Part shown: positions 50,469 to 59,117 of the stretch, piece after piece | How the letters are laid out: the number at the start of each line of letters is the position of its first letter | How positions within the stretch are numbered: the stretch's first letter is position 1 | NCBI GenBank assembly: GCA_020630195.1 | Contig: JAHDBV010000009.1 | Span: 16,334-80,333 of the forward strand | Length of the DNA: 64,000 bases | Direction of reading: 5' to 3' | Source of the DNA: Acidimicrobiales bacterium | GTDB taxonomy: Bacteria > Actinomycetota > Acidimicrobiia > Acidimicrobiales > SZUA-35 | Program-made: the position numbers and the translations under genes | The notes under the pieces: generated by a model | Databases searched by the model: none | What the model was told of the DNA's origin: nothing | Seen by the model: the letters and a program-made list of their open reading frames with translations, nothing else

Positions 50469-50843
50469 TCAGAGCGGGGTGTCCTCGATCCGGCCCCAGG
50501 TGACGAACGCGGCCACGGCGAAGATCACGGCGTTGACGATCACGTAGGGAACGAACTCCCGGCGCAGCAGGTGCACGAAGGCGGCCAGCACCATGACCAC
50601 GGCGAGCGACCCGGCGGCGATCGGCACGATGGCGGCGTCCATGTCGAACAGTGGCGGCACGATCACACCGATCGCACCGAGGATCTCGGCGACACCGATG
50701 AACTTCGGCATCCAGTCGGGCAGATCGTCGATCCAGCCGCCGCGGGCCCGCAGCTCGGCCCGGCTGCTCCGCAGCTTCATCAGCCCGGCCGCCCCGAAGA
50801 TCACGGCCAGCACGATCTGACCGATCCACAACCACGCATTCAT
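50469..50843 (-). CDS. DoxX-family membrane protein
   Basis: 124 residues, four hydrophobic helices (about 4-21, 48-66, 72-92, 97-114) with GLMKLRSSRAEL after the first, the DoxX-like arrangement. Members often accompany redox or sulfur metabolism, but no such gene is adjacent. ATG has GGAGG about 7 nt upstream and TAGGTT lies some 40 nt before it (near 50890, complement), so this one has an ordinary leader. It lies 25 bp upstream of the hydrolase gene on the same strand. Confidence 0.78.
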   Translation of the reverse strand: MNAWLWIGQIVLAVIFGAAGLMKLRSSRAELRARGGWIDDLPDWMPKFIGVAEILGAIGVIVPPLFDMDAAIVPIAAGSLAVVMVLAAFVHLLRREFVPYVIVNAVIFAVAAFVTWGRIEDTPL

Positions 50844-50897
50844 GTCACGCCTCCGCCTCGACGCCTCGTTCGATTCGCCGGGGCCAACCTAGTCGGC

Positions 50898-51653
50898 TCA
50901 GGTCGCGAGCGACTCCAACCACGGCGCCAGTGGAACCTCCCGGCCGGCGGCGACGTAGAGCACCGCCGTCTGGGCCAGGCGACCGGCGGCGCCGGCGACA
51001 TCACCGGTGGCGCCGCCGATGCGACGCAACGCCCAGGTGGAGATCCCGAAGCCGACGGCGAGGGCGGTGAGCACCATGATCACGCCGCTCACCCCGAACA
51101 CGGCGATCGCCGCCGCGGCCGCCACCGGTTCGACGGCGCGTCGGCCGCCCCCGGCCGAGGCACCGAGACCGTCGGCCCGAGCGGGCGGCACGAAGCGCAC
51201 CACGTGGGAGGCGACACTGCGTCCGAGTCCGAAGGCCACGATCAGCGCCAGCGCACCGACCTCCCGGCCGAGTGGGGCGAGGCTCGCGACCTCGCCGATC
51301 ACGACGAGGCCGAGGCCGAGCACACCGAAGGTGCCCACCCGCGAGTCGCGCATGATCTCGAGGCGGTGCTCCCGATCCCGGCCACCGCCGAGGCCGTCGA
51401 GGGTGTCGGCCAACCCGTCCTCGTGGATCGCACCGGTGGCCGCCATCCCGGCCGCCACGGCCAGCACGGCGACGGGGGTCGACCACCAGAAGGGATGGGC
51501 CAGCCACCACACGGCCGCCGGGACGACGCCGACCACCAGCCCGACCGGACCGAACCACCAGATCGACCGGGCGAACGCGGCGCCGTCGGCGGGATGGCGA
51601 CCACCCGGGAGCCGGGTGAGGAAGGCCCACGCGGCGCGGGCGTCGGCGACCAT
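50898..51653 (-). CDS. cobS: Adenosylcobinamide-GDP ribazoletransferase
   Basis: Last step of the cobalamin nucleotide-loop pathway, joining adenosylcobinamide-GDP and alpha-ribazole in the membrane. 251 residues with several hydrophobic helices. The conserved loop HEDGLADTLDGLGGGRDREHR and MRDSRVGTFG (about 77-107) is diagnostic. The start overlaps the cobU stop as TGATG. It is the last gene of the run that follows the cobalamin riboswitch. Confidence 0.94.
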   Translation of the reverse strand: MVADARAAWAFLTRLPGGRHPADGAAFARSIWWFGPVGLVVGVVPAAVWWLAHPFWWSTPVAVLAVAAGMAATGAIHEDGLADTLDGLGGGRDREHRLEIMRDSRVGTFGVLGLGLVVIGEVASLAPLGREVGALALIVAFGLGRSVASHVVRFVPPARADGLGASAGGGRRAVEPVAAAAAIAVFGVSGVIMVLTALAVGFGISTWALRRIGGATGDVAGAAGRLAQTAVLYVAAGREVPLAPWLESLAT

Positions 51654-52222
51654 CAACCGAACCGGTTCGGGTCGAACGGTTCGAGCTCCACCACCCGGCC
51701 CGCCACACAGAGCAGCACCCGATCGGCGAGGCGGGCGACGGCCTGGTTCATCCAGCCGTGGTGGTCGCGGTAGTGACGGGACAGCGGATCCATCGGGACG
51801 ATCCCACCACCGACCTCGTTCGAGACCACGATCGTCCGGCCGCCCCGGGCCGCGGCGGCCGCGGCCACGGCGGCGACGTTGCCGGACGGATCGGCGAGCG
51901 TCGGCCCCTCGTCGGACCCGCCGGCGGCGAACAGGACGTTGCCGAGCCACACGGTGAGACAGTCGACGATCACCGTGTGCTCCTCGGGCACCCCGGCCAG
52001 CGCATCGGCGAGCTCGATCGGTGCCTCGACGGTGAACCAACCGGCGGGGCGTTCGGCCACGTGGCGGGCGATCCGCGCGGCCATCTCCGCGTCGACCGAG
52101 CCGTCCGGAGCCAGCCGGTCGCTGGTGGCGATCACCGTGACGGGCGCGTCGGAGGCGGCGGCGAGCGCCTCGGCCACCGACGACTTGCCCGAGCGGGCAC
52201 CCCCGAGCACCTGGATCAGCAC
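51653..52222 (-). CDS. cobU: Adenosylcobinamide kinase / guanylyltransferase
   Basis: Phosphorylates adenosylcobinamide and adds GMP, preparing it for CobS. 189 residues. P-loop GGARSGKSS at 7-15; the VIATSDR and HVAERP segments; IVDCLTVWLGN; and EVGGGIVPM, all typical of CobU/CobP. GTG start 16 bp after the cobO stop. Together with cobO and cobS it allows salvage of imported corrinoids. Confidence 0.95.
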   Translation of the reverse strand: MLIQVLGGARSGKSSVAEALAAASDAPVTVIATSDRLAPDGSVDAEMAARIARHVAERPAGWFTVEAPIELADALAGVPEEHTVIVDCLTVWLGNVLFAAGGSDEGPTLADPSGNVAAVAAAAAARGGRTIVVSNEVGGGIVPMDPLSRHYRDHHGWMNQAVARLADRVLLCVAGRVVELEPFDPNRFG

Positions 52223-52238
52223 GGGAGCCCCCGACGCA

Positions 52239-52814
52239 TCAGTAGTCGATGCCCTTCTTGGCCGGGATGCCCTTCTCGAAGGCGTGCTTGACCTGGGTCA
52301 TCTCGGTCACGGTGTCGGCGACGTCGACCACGGCCTGGGGAGCGTCGCGTCCGGTGATGATCACCGAGGTCCGCTCGGGCCGGTTGGCCACGACGTCGGC
52401 GACCTCGGCCGGGTCGATCCATCCCCAGTTCATGGCGTAGGTGATCTCGTCCATCACGACGAGGCGATGCTCACCGGCGGTGATCAGCTGCTTCGCGAAC
52501 TCCCACGAGGCGATCTCCTTGGCCTGCGACTCGTCGAGGTCGTCGGAGTTCCAGGTGAAGCCGTCGCCGGCGGCGAACCACTCGACACCGAGCTCCCGGC
52601 ACACCTTCTCCTCACCGACGTGCCAGTCGCCCGACTTGAGGAACTGCACCACGGCGACGGGCCAGCCCCGGGCCACGGCGCGCAGCACGGTGCCGAACGC
52701 CGCGGTCGACTTGCCCTTGCCGTGACCGGTGTTGACGAGCACGAGGCTCTTCGCCGGACCGCCGGCGAAGGCGGGGGCGTCGGTGGGGATGGCGCTGGGA
52801 TCGTGTTCGGTCAT
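52239..52814 (-). CDS. cobO: Corrinoid adenosyltransferase
   Basis: Attaches the 5'-deoxyadenosyl group to cobalt of cob(I)alamin or cobinamide using ATP. 191 residues. P-loop NTGHGKGKST near 29-38, VVQFLKSGDW, MDEITYAMNWGW, and the C-terminal MTQVKHAFEKGIPAKKGIDY of BtuR/CobA-type enzymes. ATG 52814 preferred; an in-frame ATG lies 27 nt upstream. The gap to btuD is 73 bp. Confidence 0.95.
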   Translation of the reverse strand: MTEHDPSAIPTDAPAFAGGPAKSLVLVNTGHGKGKSTAAFGTVLRAVARGWPVAVVQFLKSGDWHVGEEKVCRELGVEWFAAGDGFTWNSDDLDESQAKEIASWEFAKQLITAGEHRLVVMDEITYAMNWGWIDPAEVADVVANRPERTSVIITGRDAPQAVVDVADTVTEMTQVKHAFEKGIPAKKGIDY

Positions 52815-52887
52815 CGGGCTCTCGATTCGTTCGGTCGCCATGGTCGCACGAGCGACCGGCCGGTGGTCGGTTCCGGCGCTCGTGGTG

Positions 52888-53670
52888 TCATGTGGCGGGA
52901 GGTCGGGGGACGGGGGTGATGATCCGGCCGAGGTCGGGATCATCGAGGATGCGGATGTCGACGCCGTAGGTCCGGCTCAGCACCGCGGAGGTGAGCACGT
53001 CGTCGACTCCGCCGGCGGCCACGGTCTCACCGTCGGCGAGCAGGGTGAGGCGGTCGGCGAAGCGGCCGGCGAGGGTGAGGTCGTGCATCGCGGCGACGAC
53101 CGTGAGGCCCCGGGCACGGCGGACCTCGTCGACGAGTTCGAGGACGTGGAGCTGGTGGGCGAGATCGAGCGCGCTGGTCGGTTCGTCGAGCAGGAGCACC
53201 TCGGCCTCGGTGACGAGCGCCCGGGCGAGGGTGGCCCGCTGGAGCTCACCCCCGGAGATCCGGTCGAGTGGTCGGTCGGCGAGCTCGGCGAGGTCGAGCT
53301 GGTCGATCACCTCGGCCACCCGGCTGCGGTCGTCGGCGCCTTCGGCCCCGAACCACGACAGGTGGGCGGTGCGGCCGAGCAGGACGTACTCGGCGACGCT
53401 CATGCCCTCGGGAACGACCGGGTTCTGCGGAACGAGCGCGACCCGGCGAGCCCACTCGGCCCGCGACGCGGAGGCCTGACGCTGGTCGCCCACCATCACA
53501 TGGCCACCGTGGTCCTCCATGCCGGCGAGGCAGCGCAGGAAGGTCGACTTGCCGGCGCCGTTCGGGCCGAGCACGGCCAGCCACGCGCCGGAGCGGAGTT
53601 CACCGTCGGTGCGGAGGCGGAGACGATCCCCGTCGAGCACCTCGACGTCGGACCAACGGAGCCGGCTCAT
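52888..53670 (-). CDS. btuD: Vitamin B12 ABC transporter, ATPase
   Basis: 260 residues. Walker A LGPNGAGKST near 34-43, Q-loop VPQNPV, signature ISGGELQR near 137, Walker B VLLLDEPTS and the H-loop AAMHD. Powers import through BtuC. Family members also import iron siderophores; the cobalamin riboswitch upstream and the cob genes downstream argue for B12. Start overlaps the btuC stop as ATGA. Confidence 0.9.
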   Translation of the reverse strand: MSRLRWSDVEVLDGDRLRLRTDGELRSGAWLAVLGPNGAGKSTFLRCLAGMEDHGGHVMVGDQRQASASRAEWARRVALVPQNPVVPEGMSVAEYVLLGRTAHLSWFGAEGADDRSRVAEVIDQLDLAELADRPLDRISGGELQRATLARALVTEAEVLLLDEPTSALDLAHQLHVLELVDEVRRARGLTVVAAMHDLTLAGRFADRLTLLADGETVAAGGVDDVLTSAVLSRTYGVDIRILDDPDLGRIITPVPRPPAT

Positions 53671-54776
53671 CCGATGGTCCGCCGCGAGCGGTGGAGGATG
53701 AACCCGAAGAACGGGGCACCGACGAACGCGGTCACCACGCCGATCGGGAGCTCCGCGGGTGCCAGCACGGTGCGAGCGACGAGGTCGGCGCCGATCAGGA
53801 ACGTGGCGCCGACCACCCCGGCCAGCGGCACGATGACGCGGTAGGACGAACCGACGGTGAGTCGGATCACGTGGGGCACGACGAGGCCGACGAACGAGAT
53901 CAGACCGCTCACCGACACCGCGGCCGCCGTGAGCAGCGAGGCCACGATCACGAGCGTCACCCGGATGCGGGCCGGGTCGGCGCCGAGGGAGCGGGCTTCG
54001 GCCTCGCCCACCCGCAACACGTCGAGGTGTCGGCGGTGGGCCACGATCACCGCACCCGCGACGACCGTGTAGGGCAACAACAACCGCACCTCACTCCACC
54101 CCGCGGTGCCGAGTGACCCCTGGATCCAGGAGTAGACGATGCGCAACACGTCGGTGTTGCGTTGCTGGAGGAAGGTCTGGATGGCGGTGAAGAACGCCGC
54201 CGCGGCGACACCAGCGAGGAGCAGGGCGCCGGCCCCGCCACCGGCGGCCCGGCCGACGGAGAAGGCGAGGAAGGCGGCGGCGAGGGCGCCGATGAACGCA
54301 CCGAGCGGGATCGACGAGATCGGACCCCAGCCGACGTCGAGGCCGAAGACCACCACGACGGTGGCGCCGAGACCGGCGCCGGCGCCGACACCGAGCAGGA
54401 ACGGGTCGGCGAGCGGGTTGCGGAACACGCCCTGGTAGGCGGCCCCCGACCACGACAACGACGCACCGACGAGTCCGGCGAGCATCACCCGTGGCAGGCG
54501 CCACTGCTCGAGGATCACCTGCTGGCGTTCGTCGAGGCCGCTGTCGACCTCGACGAGGGGCAGCGCGTCGAGCAGGCCGAGAAACACACCCCGGGCCGGG
54601 AGGTCGACGGCCCCGACGGCCAGGCTCGCCACCACCACCACGAACAGCGCCACCGCGGCGACCAGCCAGGAGACGGCCGGGATCCGGAAGGCGCGGGCCA
54701 CCGACCCGAGACGGTCGGCCCCGACACCCGCATCGGCGGGCGGCGGGACCGACGACGTCGCCGGGCCGGTGGTCAT
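53667..54776 (-). CDS. btuC: Vitamin B12 ABC transporter, permease
   Basis: 369 residues, about ten membrane helices, FecCD/BtuC family. A proline-rich cytoplasmic N-tail of about 30 residues precedes the first helix. The conserved LPRVMLAGLVGASLSWSGAAYQ and the GLISFVGLVVPH segment before the last helices are diagnostic. Begins 1 nt after the btuF stop and overlaps btuD by 4 nt. Confidence 0.92.
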   Translation of the reverse strand: MTTGPATSSVPPPADAGVGADRLGSVARAFRIPAVSWLVAAVALFVVVVASLAVGAVDLPARGVFLGLLDALPLVEVDSGLDERQQVILEQWRLPRVMLAGLVGASLSWSGAAYQGVFRNPLADPFLLGVGAGAGLGATVVVVFGLDVGWGPISSIPLGAFIGALAAAFLAFSVGRAAGGGAGALLLAGVAAAAFFTAIQTFLQQRNTDVLRIVYSWIQGSLGTAGWSEVRLLLPYTVVAGAVIVAHRRHLDVLRVGEAEARSLGADPARIRVTLVIVASLLTAAAVSVSGLISFVGLVVPHVIRLTVGSSYRVIVPLAGVVGATFLIGADLVARTVLAPAELPIGVVTAFVGAPFFGFILHRSRRTIG

Positions 54777-54777
54777 G

Positions 54778-55788
54778 TCACGAACGGACGTCGACGAGGG
54801 CCTTGACGATGGTCTCGAAGAAGTCGACGATGCGCGGGCCCCAGCGCGACGAGATGTCGGAGCTCACCTCGAGCACGTCGCCGTTGGTCGAGGCGGTGAG
54901 CGCCTCGAAGCCGGGGCGGGCGATCACGTCGTCGGGGGTCTCGCCGTAGGCGTCGGTGTAGACGATCAGCTCGGGGTCGGCGGTGAGGATGTACTCGGCC
55001 GAGAGCTGCGGGAACCCGAAGGCCTCACCGTCGGGGTCGGCGGCATCGGCGATGTTCTCGACCCCGGCGAGTGCGTAGATCTCGCCGATGAAGGTGGCCG
55101 AGGTGGCCGAGAAGAAGGTCGGGTCGAGCTCGTGGTACACCCGCACCGGCTCGGCGTCGTCGGGCAGGGTGGCGGCGATGGTCTCGATGTCGGCACGCAT
55201 CCGGGCGACGAGATCGGCGGCACCATCCGCGTTGCCCGTGGCGAGGCCGAGGTTCTCCATCTGGCTGTAGGCGTCCTCGATGGAGAAGGCCGAGAACTGG
55301 ACGAGCACCGGCACACCGAGTTCGGCGAAGCCGTCGGTGAGGAGGTTGTCGGGGTCGAACGAGGTGACCACGAGGTCGGGGTCGAACGCGGCGACGGCCT
55401 CGAGGTTCGGTTCGAAGGCCGACAGGTCGGTCACGGGCGCCTCGGCCGGGAAGTACGAGAACGAATCGACGGCGACCACCTGGTCGCCGGCGCCGATCGC
55501 GAACAACGTCTCGGTGGCGCTCGGGCTGAGCGACACGATCCGCTCGGGCAGGTCGGGCACGACCACGCCGTTGATGTCGACGGGGAAGCCCTCGGCGACC
55601 TCGGCCTCGGTGGTGGTCGTCTCCGCCTCGGTCGTGGTGGTCTCGGCCTCGGTGGTGGTCGTCTCCGCCGCGGTGGGTGCCGTGGTCGGATCACCGGTGA
55701 CGGCAGCGGGGCTGTCGGTGCCACCACAGGCGGCGGCGACGGCGGCCAGGGCCAGCAGTGCGGGGATGAGTCGTGCGAGTCGTTGCAT
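54778..55788 (-). CDS. btuF: Cobalamin-binding lipoprotein
   Basis: 336 residues. Signal peptide with lipobox LAAVAAAC (Cys21), a linker of about 45 residues with three ETTTTEA repeats, then a substrate-binding domain: PERIVSLSPSATETLFAIG near 80-98, AYGETPDDVIARPG and a C-terminal helix. This is the BtuF/FepB cluster A-2 fold. ATG has GGAGG 6 nt upstream, and that GGAGG is locked in a hairpin, so the riboswitch upstream probably controls its translation. First gene of the operon. Confidence 0.92.
   Translation of the reverse strand: MQRLARLIPALLALAAVAAACGGTDSPAAVTGDPTTAPTAAETTTTEAETTTTEAETTTTEAEVAEGFPVDINGVVVPDLPERIVSLSPSATETLFAIGAGDQVVAVDSFSYFPAEAPVTDLSAFEPNLEAVAAFDPDLVVTSFDPDNLLTDGFAELGVPVLVQFSAFSIEDAYSQMENLGLATGNADGAADLVARMRADIETIAATLPDDAEPVRVYHELDPTFFSATSATFIGEIYALAGVENIADAADPDGEAFGFPQLSAEYILTADPELIVYTDAYGETPDDVIARPGFEALTASTNGDVLEVSSDISSRWGPRIVDFFETIVKALVDVRS
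55604..55671 (-). repeat. 21-bp tandem repeats coding ETTTTEA
   Basis: Three near-identical units encode the Thr/Glu linker between the lipidated N-terminus and the binding domain of BtuF, probably a flexible spacer from the membrane. Confidence 0.8.
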
Positions 55789-55794
55789 CGGAAG

Positions 55795-55812
55795 CCTCCG
55801 ATCGGTCGGAGG
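55795..55812 (-). promoter_or_regulatory. Hairpin sequestering the btuF ribosome binding site
   Basis: CCTCCGA/TCGGAGG (7 bp, 4-nt loop). The 3' arm contains the GGAGG Shine-Dalgarno sequence 6 nt before the ATG. It is the natural expression platform for the cobalamin aptamer just upstream: when formed, translation is blocked. Confidence 0.7.
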
Positions 55813-55871
55813 TCGGTGACGTGTGCACGCGGCACCACGACAGCTCTTGCTCCGAGAACTGTTTGGTTCGA

Positions 55872-55983
55872 TCCCGGGACAGGCGACCTGGCTGACCGGA
55901 CGGGTCCGGATCACAGTTGCGGCACAGCGCCGGATTCCCACCGGCTTCGCTGTCGTCGAGACGGTCCGGCCAGGAGGCCGAAC
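55872..55983 (-). ncRNA. Cobalamin riboswitch
   Basis: On the minus strand the conserved core reads GCCGGTGGGAATCC, then GCCGCAACTGTGA, then GTCAGCCAGGTCGCCTG (B12 box, about 55880-55895), in the order and spacing of adenosylcobalamin aptamers. It precedes btuF and the B12 uptake and salvage genes. Boundaries are approximate; the 5' end follows a -10 at 55990-55995. Confidence 0.93.
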
Positions 55984-55989
55984 GTGGAA

Positions 55990-55995
55990 AGACTA
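55990..55995 (-). promoter_or_regulatory. -10 hexamer of the riboswitch-btuFCD operon
   Basis: TAGTCT on the minus strand, about 7 nt before the first conserved base-paired part of the aptamer, giving a leader of roughly 195 nt. Confidence 0.5.
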
Positions 55996-56077
55996 GGTGC
56001 ACCAGGCGGAAAGCGGCGACGATCCGGGCCGTCGGTCCCGGGACCACGTTCGCCGGGACGGGGCCTAGGTTGGCCTG

Positions 56078-57199
56078 GTGACCCGCACCGTCGAGCTCGT
56101 CGACCTCGAGATCCGACTCCTCGAGCTGCCCCTGCGCCGGCCGATGGTGGCCGCCCACGGGACGACGGAGGTACGTCAGCTGCTCGTCGTGGGCCTGCGC
56201 ACGACCGACGGGGTGATCGGCTGGGGTGAATGCGCGGCCCTGCCCGAACCGACGTATTCGAGTGAGTTCGCCGAGGCGGCGATGTTGACGGTGCGCGACC
56301 ACCTCGCGCCCCGCCTGCTCGCCGGACCGGTCGATCCGGACGACGTCGGTGCGACGAGCACCGACATCGTGGGGCACCCGATGGCGAAGGCCGCGGTGGA
56401 GATGGCCGTGATCGACGCCCACCTCCGGGCGGCCGATCAGCCGCTCGCCTCGGCGCTCGGGGTGGCCGGCGCCACCGTTGCGTGGGGCGGCACCGTGGGC
56501 GAAGCCACGATGGACGATCTCGTCGAGCAGGTCGGCGTGCTCGCCGAGGCCGGCGCCCACCGCGTGAAGTTGAAGATCCGCCCCGGCCACGACGTGCCGG
56601 TGGTGGCGACCCTCGCCGCCACGTTCCCCGATCTCGAGCTACACGGTGACGCCAACGGCGCCTACGGGCCCGGCCAGATCCGCCGGGTGATCCACGCGAT
56701 CGAGGCGGGCCTGCGCGTGGTCGAACAGCCCTTCGCCCCCACCGAGCTCGACGCGGCCGCCGAGCTGGTGGCGGCCGAGACCGGAGCCTTCGTGCTCGCC
56801 GACGAAGCGGCGACCTCGCTCGAGGCGATCGAGTTGCTCCGACGCCGGGCCGCGGCCGACGGGGTCGTGGTCAAGCCCGGTCGCCTCGGTGGTCTCCGGG
56901 CCGCCGTCGAGGTGATCGATCGCCTCGGCGACCACGATCTGCGCATCGCGGTCGGCGGCATGATCGAGTCGGGCCTCGGACGGGCGGCGCTCGCCCCGCT
57001 GGCCGCGCTCGCCCCGGTCGACGTGACCGGCGACCTGTCCCCCGCCGGTCAGTGGCTGGAGGCCGACCCCTTCACCGACCTGACCATCACCGACGACGGC
57101 CGGATCGCCGTCCCGAACGGCCCGGGCATCACCGCCGCACCGGATCCGGACCTGCTCGACGAGCTGACGGTGGTACACACCGTCGTGGAGCGGGCCTGA
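56078..57199 (+). CDS. menC: o-Succinylbenzoate synthase (enolase superfamily)
   Basis: Dehydrates SHCHC to o-succinylbenzoate in menaquinone synthesis. 373 residues. Enolase-superfamily catalytic set: KLKIRPG (KxK), DANGAY, VEQPF, ADEA and VVKPGRLGG, i.e. two Lys flanking three acidic metal ligands. Some members instead racemise N-acylamino acids, but menH, menD and menB nearby support MenC. GTG lies 6 nt after TAGGTT (56066-56071), a leaderless start. Divergent from the riboswitch operon. Confidence 0.87.
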   Translation: MTRTVELVDLEIRLLELPLRRPMVAAHGTTEVRQLLVVGLRTTDGVIGWGECAALPEPTYSSEFAEAAMLTVRDHLAPRLLAGPVDPDDVGATSTDIVGHPMAKAAVEMAVIDAHLRAADQPLASALGVAGATVAWGGTVGEATMDDLVEQVGVLAEAGAHRVKLKIRPGHDVPVVATLAATFPDLELHGDANGAYGPGQIRRVIHAIEAGLRVVEQPFAPTELDAAAELVAAETGAFVLADEAATSLEAIELLRRRAAADGVVVKPGRLGGLRAAVEVIDRLGDHDLRIAVGGMIESGLGRAALAPLAALAPVDVTGDLSPAGQWLEADPFTDLTITDDGRIAVPNGPGITAAPDPDLLDELTVVHTVVERA

Positions 57200-57200
57200 C

Positions 57201-58205
57201 TCAGTGCCGGTCGGCGATGAGCGAGAGGATCTCGAACATCACCGCCATCGCCCGGTAGCTCGTGATCTGGTTCGGTGAATCGACCGTGGGCATCAGGCAC
57301 ACGACGTCGCCGCCGATCACGTTCTTGCCCCGCACCGATCGCAGCAGCTGCATCACCTGATCGATGCCGAAGCCCTCGATCCCGGCCTCGATGTTGGCCA
57401 CACCCGGCGCCACGGTCGGATCGAGGCAGTCGAGATCGAAGGTGATGTAGAGCGGCCGGTCCCCGATGGTCTCGTCGATGATCTCCATCACCCGCTCGGG
57501 GCCCATCTCGTCGTACTCGGTCTTCTTGATGACCGTGTAGCCGAGGTCGTAGGACGGATCGAGCCAGTCGAGACTGCGCACGTTGCCCCGGATCCCGACC
57601 TGCACGGAGTGCTCGGCGTCGACGTGGCCGTCCCGCACGAGATAGCTCGCCCAGTGGGCGGCCGACTTGATGGCCCCCATGAAGTGATCGACGTTGTGGA
57701 AGGCGTCGGTGTGGGCGTCGAAGTGGAGCAGGCACGCCTTCTCACCACCGGTGAGGTTGGCGCCGGTGCCGGCGATGCCCTGGAGGATGCCGCCGGTGAT
57801 CGAGTGATCGCCGCCGATCGACACGGGCCGGCATCCGGCCGCGTCGAGCTCTCGGTAGTAGTCGGTGATCATCTCGATCGAGCGTTCGTTGTTGTTGCCC
57901 TCCGACAGCGGCACGTCGCCGAGGTCGTGGATGCGGCAGCGATCCCACGGGTCGATGCCGAAGGCGTTGTGGGCTCGCCGACCGATCGCGCTGACGTTGC
58001 GGACCGCCCGGGGTCCGAGGTGCTGGTCGCGCTGGGTCGTGCCGTTGCCGGTCGAGTGCGGGACACCGACGAGGCCGATGTCGGCGTGGTTCGGGTCGGC
58101 GTCGTGCGGCGCCCGGAACAGGGTCGGGATGCCGTACCAGTAGATGCCGTCCATCAACCGCTGGGCGTGGGACCGTTCCTCGGGGACGAAGGGCTGCTCG
58201 CTCAT
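57201..58205 (-). CDS. Ureohydrolase (agmatinase/guanidinobutyrase-like)
   Basis: 334 residues, binuclear manganese enzyme. Metal motifs: SIGGDHSITGG, LLHFDAHTDAF and ITFDLDCLDPTVAPG. It hydrolyses a guanidino compound to urea; the sequence is closer to agmatinase-type enzymes than to arginase, but the exact substrate is not settled by the visible motifs. The ATG is 6 nt after CAGACT (58212-58217, complement), a leaderless start. It sits between menC and menH on the opposite strand from menC, with stops one base apart. Confidence 0.9.
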   Translation of the reverse strand: MSEQPFVPEERSHAQRLMDGIYWYGIPTLFRAPHDADPNHADIGLVGVPHSTGNGTTQRDQHLGPRAVRNVSAIGRRAHNAFGIDPWDRCRIHDLGDVPLSEGNNNERSIEMITDYYRELDAAGCRPVSIGGDHSITGGILQGIAGTGANLTGGEKACLLHFDAHTDAFHNVDHFMGAIKSAAHWASYLVRDGHVDAEHSVQVGIRGNVRSLDWLDPSYDLGYTVIKKTEYDEMGPERVMEIIDETIGDRPLYITFDLDCLDPTVAPGVANIEAGIEGFGIDQVMQLLRSVRGKNVIGGDVVCLMPTVDSPNQITSYRAMAVMFEILSLIADRH

Positions 58206-58281
58206 CGCCGGAGTCTGACAGTCGCCGCCGGGGCTGTCCCGCGCCCACCCCGATACGGAAGCGGGCCGCCGTCGCCGCGGT

Positions 58282-59058
58282 TCAGCCGCTGTGGTGATCG
58301 GCCACGAACGAACGGACCACCGCCGCCGTGGCCGTCGGCTGTTCGAGCTGGCAGGTGTGGCCCGAGCCGTCGATCGAGACGAACTCGGCCCGCTCCCCCA
58401 TCGTCTCGACGAGGCGACGGCCGAGTTCGGTGAACTTCGGATCGTCGACACCGGCGAGCACACGGGTCGGCACGTCGGAGTCGGCGAGCTCGTCCCAAAG
58501 CGGGCGCTGGGTGCCGGTGCCGGTGTGGCGGAGGCTCGACGCGAGCGCCTCGGGTCGGTTGAGGAGCCGCCGGGTGCGGTGGGCGGTGGTGTCGGTGAGC
58601 CCGGCGAACAACGGATTGGCGAGCCAGCGGTCGAGGAACGCCTCGGTGCCGAGCTCGACGATGCGATCGGCGAGGGCGTGGTCGTTCGTGCGGCGCTCCT
58701 CGGCCTCGGCGGGGTCGAGGTAGCCGGGGTGGGCCCCGATCACGGTCATCGAGGTGACCAGTTCCGGGAGGGCGAGGGCGAGATGCAGCAGCACCCGACC
58801 GCCCATCGAATAGCCGACGTAGTGCCCGGTCCCGGCGGCCTCCGCCACCAGTGCGGCGGCGGTGTCGAGGTCGGCGTCGTCATGGCCGGAACGGCCGTGG
58901 CCGGGCAGGTCGACGGCGACGACGTCGTGGTCGGCCGCGAGGTCGATGTCGAAGGGCCGCCAGCACTCGGTGTTCTGGGTGAAGCCGTGGAGCAGCACGA
59001 TCCGGGGTCGATCGGGGTCGCGTTCTGCGGGGCCACGGTGACGGACGGCGAGAGCCAC
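58282..59058 (-). CDS. menH: Alpha/beta hydrolase, probable MenH (SHCHC synthase)
   Basis: 258 residues. LLHGFTQNTECW near 25 (oxyanion; the HGFxQ form is typical of MenH), DLPGHGRSG, nucleophile elbow VGYSMGGR, a helical cap, an Asp in AGVDDPKF and the His in GSGHTCQLEQP. MenH eliminates pyruvate from SEPHCHC. Divergent from menD, 59 bp apart, which supports the call over other hydrolases. GTG at 59058 is fixed by CATGCT 6 nt upstream (59065-59070, complement). Confidence 0.78.
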   Translation of the reverse strand: MALAVRHRGPAERDPDRPRIVLLHGFTQNTECWRPFDIDLAADHDVVAVDLPGHGRSGHDDADLDTAAALVAEAAGTGHYVGYSMGGRVLLHLALALPELVTSMTVIGAHPGYLDPAEAEERRTNDHALADRIVELGTEAFLDRWLANPLFAGLTDTTAHRTRRLLNRPEALASSLRHTGTGTQRPLWDELADSDVPTRVLAGVDDPKFTELGRRLVETMGERAEFVSIDGSGHTCQLEQPTATAAVVRSFVADHHSG

Positions 59059-59064
59059 ACATCC

Positions 59065-59070
59065 AGCATG
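59065..59070 (-). promoter_or_regulatory. -10 hexamer that fixes the menH start
   Basis: CATGCT, 6 nt before the GTG at 59058, in the divergent menH-menD region. Confidence 0.5.
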
Positions 59071-59117
59071 CCCGCCAGATGCCACCGGTTCGTGGCCCGC
59101 CGTGGTTTCCTGTGGCC

